64,000 bases of DNA from Spirosoma sp. SC4-14 (lineage in GTDB: Bacteria > Bacteroidota > Bacteroidia > Cytophagales > Spirosomataceae). The translations under genes and the position numbers were made by a program. The number at the start of each line of letters is the position of its first letter. The first letter of the stretch is position 1. The DNA is taken from the NCBI RefSeq assembly GCF_037201965.1, contig NZ_CP147518.1, positions 929,001 to 993,000 on the forward strand, given 5' to 3'. A model generated the notes under the pieces. That model worked only from the letters and a program-made list of their open reading frames with translations. It did not search any database and had not been told where the DNA came from. This document shows, piece after piece, positions 62,920 to 64,000 of the stretch.

Positions 62920-64000
62920 ATGAATAATTTTAATATTAACCGACGCCATTTCCTTAAGGGAACTACGGCTTCACTTGCCCTTTCGACATTTGGCGAACGG
63001 GGGCTGGATTTAATCTATCCTGCAAAAACCCTGCGCGTTGGGTTAATTGGTACGGGGTGGTATGGAAAAAGCGATTTATTTCGGCTGATTCAGGTGGCAC
63101 CTGTAGAGGTTGTTGCGCTTTGCGATGTTGATAAAAATATGCTTGCCTATGCGGCCAAGCTCGTAAGTCAGCGCCAGAAATCCGGTAAGACACCTAAGCT
63201 CTACGGCGATTACCGGAAAATGCTGGCCGATAACCAACTCGATATTGTGCTGATCGGTACACCCGACCATTGGCATGCGTTGCAAATGATTGATGCAGTC
63301 AAATCTGGCGCTCATGTTTATGTGCAGAAACCCATTAGTGTCGACGTCATTGAAGGCGAAGCGATGGTGGCTGCCGCTCGTAAATATAACCGGGTTGTGC
63401 AGGTAGGTACGCAGCGAAAAAGCACACCACACCTGATAGAAGCCAAGAAAAAAATTGTCGATGCTGGTTTGCTGGGTAAAGTTGCCCATGTAGAAATGTG
63501 TTGTTATCTGCACATGCGCAACAATGGTAACCCACCGGTGCAAGCTGTCCCCGATTTTCTGGACTATGAAATGTGGACTGGTCCGGCTCCTATGCGCCCC
63601 TACGATGGCTTGCCGCATGTGCGCTGGTGGCGGACGTTTATGGAGTATGGGAATGGTATAACGGGCGATATGTGTGTGCATATGTTCGACACTGTTCGCT
63701 GGATGCTGAAACTAGGCTGGCCCAACCGAATTAGCTCAACGGGCGGTATCTATGTTCAGAAAGATGGCAAGTCTAACATCTCCGATACACAGTCTGCTCT
63801 GTTCGAATACGATGGCCTCAACTGCGTATGGCAGCACCGGACCTGGGGAACGCCCAACAATCCTGCTTATCCCTGGTCATTTACGCTGTATGGTGAAAAA
63901 GGAACCCTCTGGGCCAGCACGATGGCTTGTGATTTCATTCCGGATGGGAAGGGCGAAAAAATTCACCTGGATGTTGTCTATGAAAAAGAGAAGTATCCGG
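62920..64000 (+). CDS. Gfo/Idh/MocA-family oxidoreductase with Tat signal (3' end outside window)
   Basis: The frame is open from ATG 62920 to the window edge; 360 residues are visible. It starts MNNFNINRRHFLKGTTASLA, a full twin-arginine signal, so export by Tat is expected. The Rossmann domain has GLIGTGWYGKSD, ALCDVD and GTPDHWHALQM. The catalytic-lysine motif reads YVQKPIS, with Gln where Glu is usual. GDMCVHMFDTVRWML holds the C-domain H and D residues. The layout and sequence are close to the gene at 7094, but the two differ in signal type and in the E/Q-KP position. The substrate is probably a sugar or glycoside. Confidence 0.9.
   Translation, partial: MNNFNINRRHFLKGTTASLALSTFGERGLDLIYPAKTLRVGLIGTGWYGKSDLFRLIQVAPVEVVALCDVDKNMLAYAAKLVSQRQKSGKTPKLYGDYRKMLADNQLDIVLIGTPDHWHALQMIDAVKSGAHVYVQKPISVDVIEGEAMVAAARKYNRVVQVGTQRKSTPHLIEAKKKIVDAGLLGKVAHVEMCCYLHMRNNGNPPVQAVPDFLDYEMWTGPAPMRPYDGLPHVRWWRTFMEYGNGITGDMCVHMFDTVRWMLKLGWPNRISSTGGIYVQKDGKSNISDTQSALFEYDGLNCVWQHRTWGTPNNPAYPWSFTLYGEKGTLWASTMACDFIPDGKGEKIHLDVVYEKEKYP

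Overview
The window looks like chromosomal DNA of a Bacteroidota bacterium, most like Spirosoma or another member of the Cytophagales. Three points support this. Secreted proteins end in type IX secretion (T9SS) C-terminal domains, and a PorT-like T9SS component sits directly after ubiE/menG. Several genes are preceded by the Bacteroidota promoter pattern TTTG/TTG, about 21 bp, then TAnnTTTG, with no clear Shine-Dalgarno sites. Many products are Tat- or Sec-exported enzymes typical of this group. No prophage, complete insertion sequence or CRISPR array is visible. This is mostly ordinary chromosome with repeat-rich accessory stretches.

Layout. 1-3432: 3' part of a large secreted Ig/cadherin-like T9SS protein. 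3557-4058: a decayed transposase fragment and tRNA-Val. 4193-5622: ubiE-porT. 5813-8401: M19 dipeptidase and a Gfo/Idh/MocA oxidoreductase, followed by a nested palindromic REP-like element. 8660-9196: a HicB/HicA toxin-antitoxin pair. 9189-14381: KefB/C-type antiporter, its KefF/G-like flavoprotein partner, and PriA. 14541-24537: SdrD-B-like secreted protein, YpdA-like reductase, GH78 rhamnosidase, a small secreted protein, an SDR and a GT2. 24599-34039: a 3146-residue T9SS surface protein with 16 near-identical 72-residue repeats. 34152-38799: a tail-collar protein, two unknown proteins, and a 7TM protein/histidine kinase/response regulator set. 38987-44019: GH15, DUF2254, SRPBCC and DUF4136 proteins. 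44377-48160: an eboD-eboE-eboF operon without eboABC. 48200-50903: envelope proteins including a Rieske lipoprotein. 51058-56114: a ThuA, heme-dehydrogenase and sugar-isomerase operon. 56224-60796: hybrid sensor kinase, divergent single-domain regulator, and a small CTD-like secreted protein. 61380-64000: GT4 and a second Gfo/Idh/MocA oxidoreductase, cut by the window edge.

How it fits together. The two giant proteins at 1-3432 and 24599-34039 are paralogues. They share Ig repeats, a cadherin-like domain and an ~85-residue module I cannot name, and both should be exported by the T9SS to which PorT belongs. GH78, GH15, the M19 dipeptidase, the Gfo/Idh/MocA enzymes and the ThuA/heme/isomerase operon point to a polysaccharide- and glycoside-degrading lifestyle. 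The most notable items are the split ebo cluster, the shared surface-protein module, two families of 8-bp-period repeats, paired REP-like elements, and long perfect palindromes at convergent gene ends. In one case the palindrome contains both stop codons.
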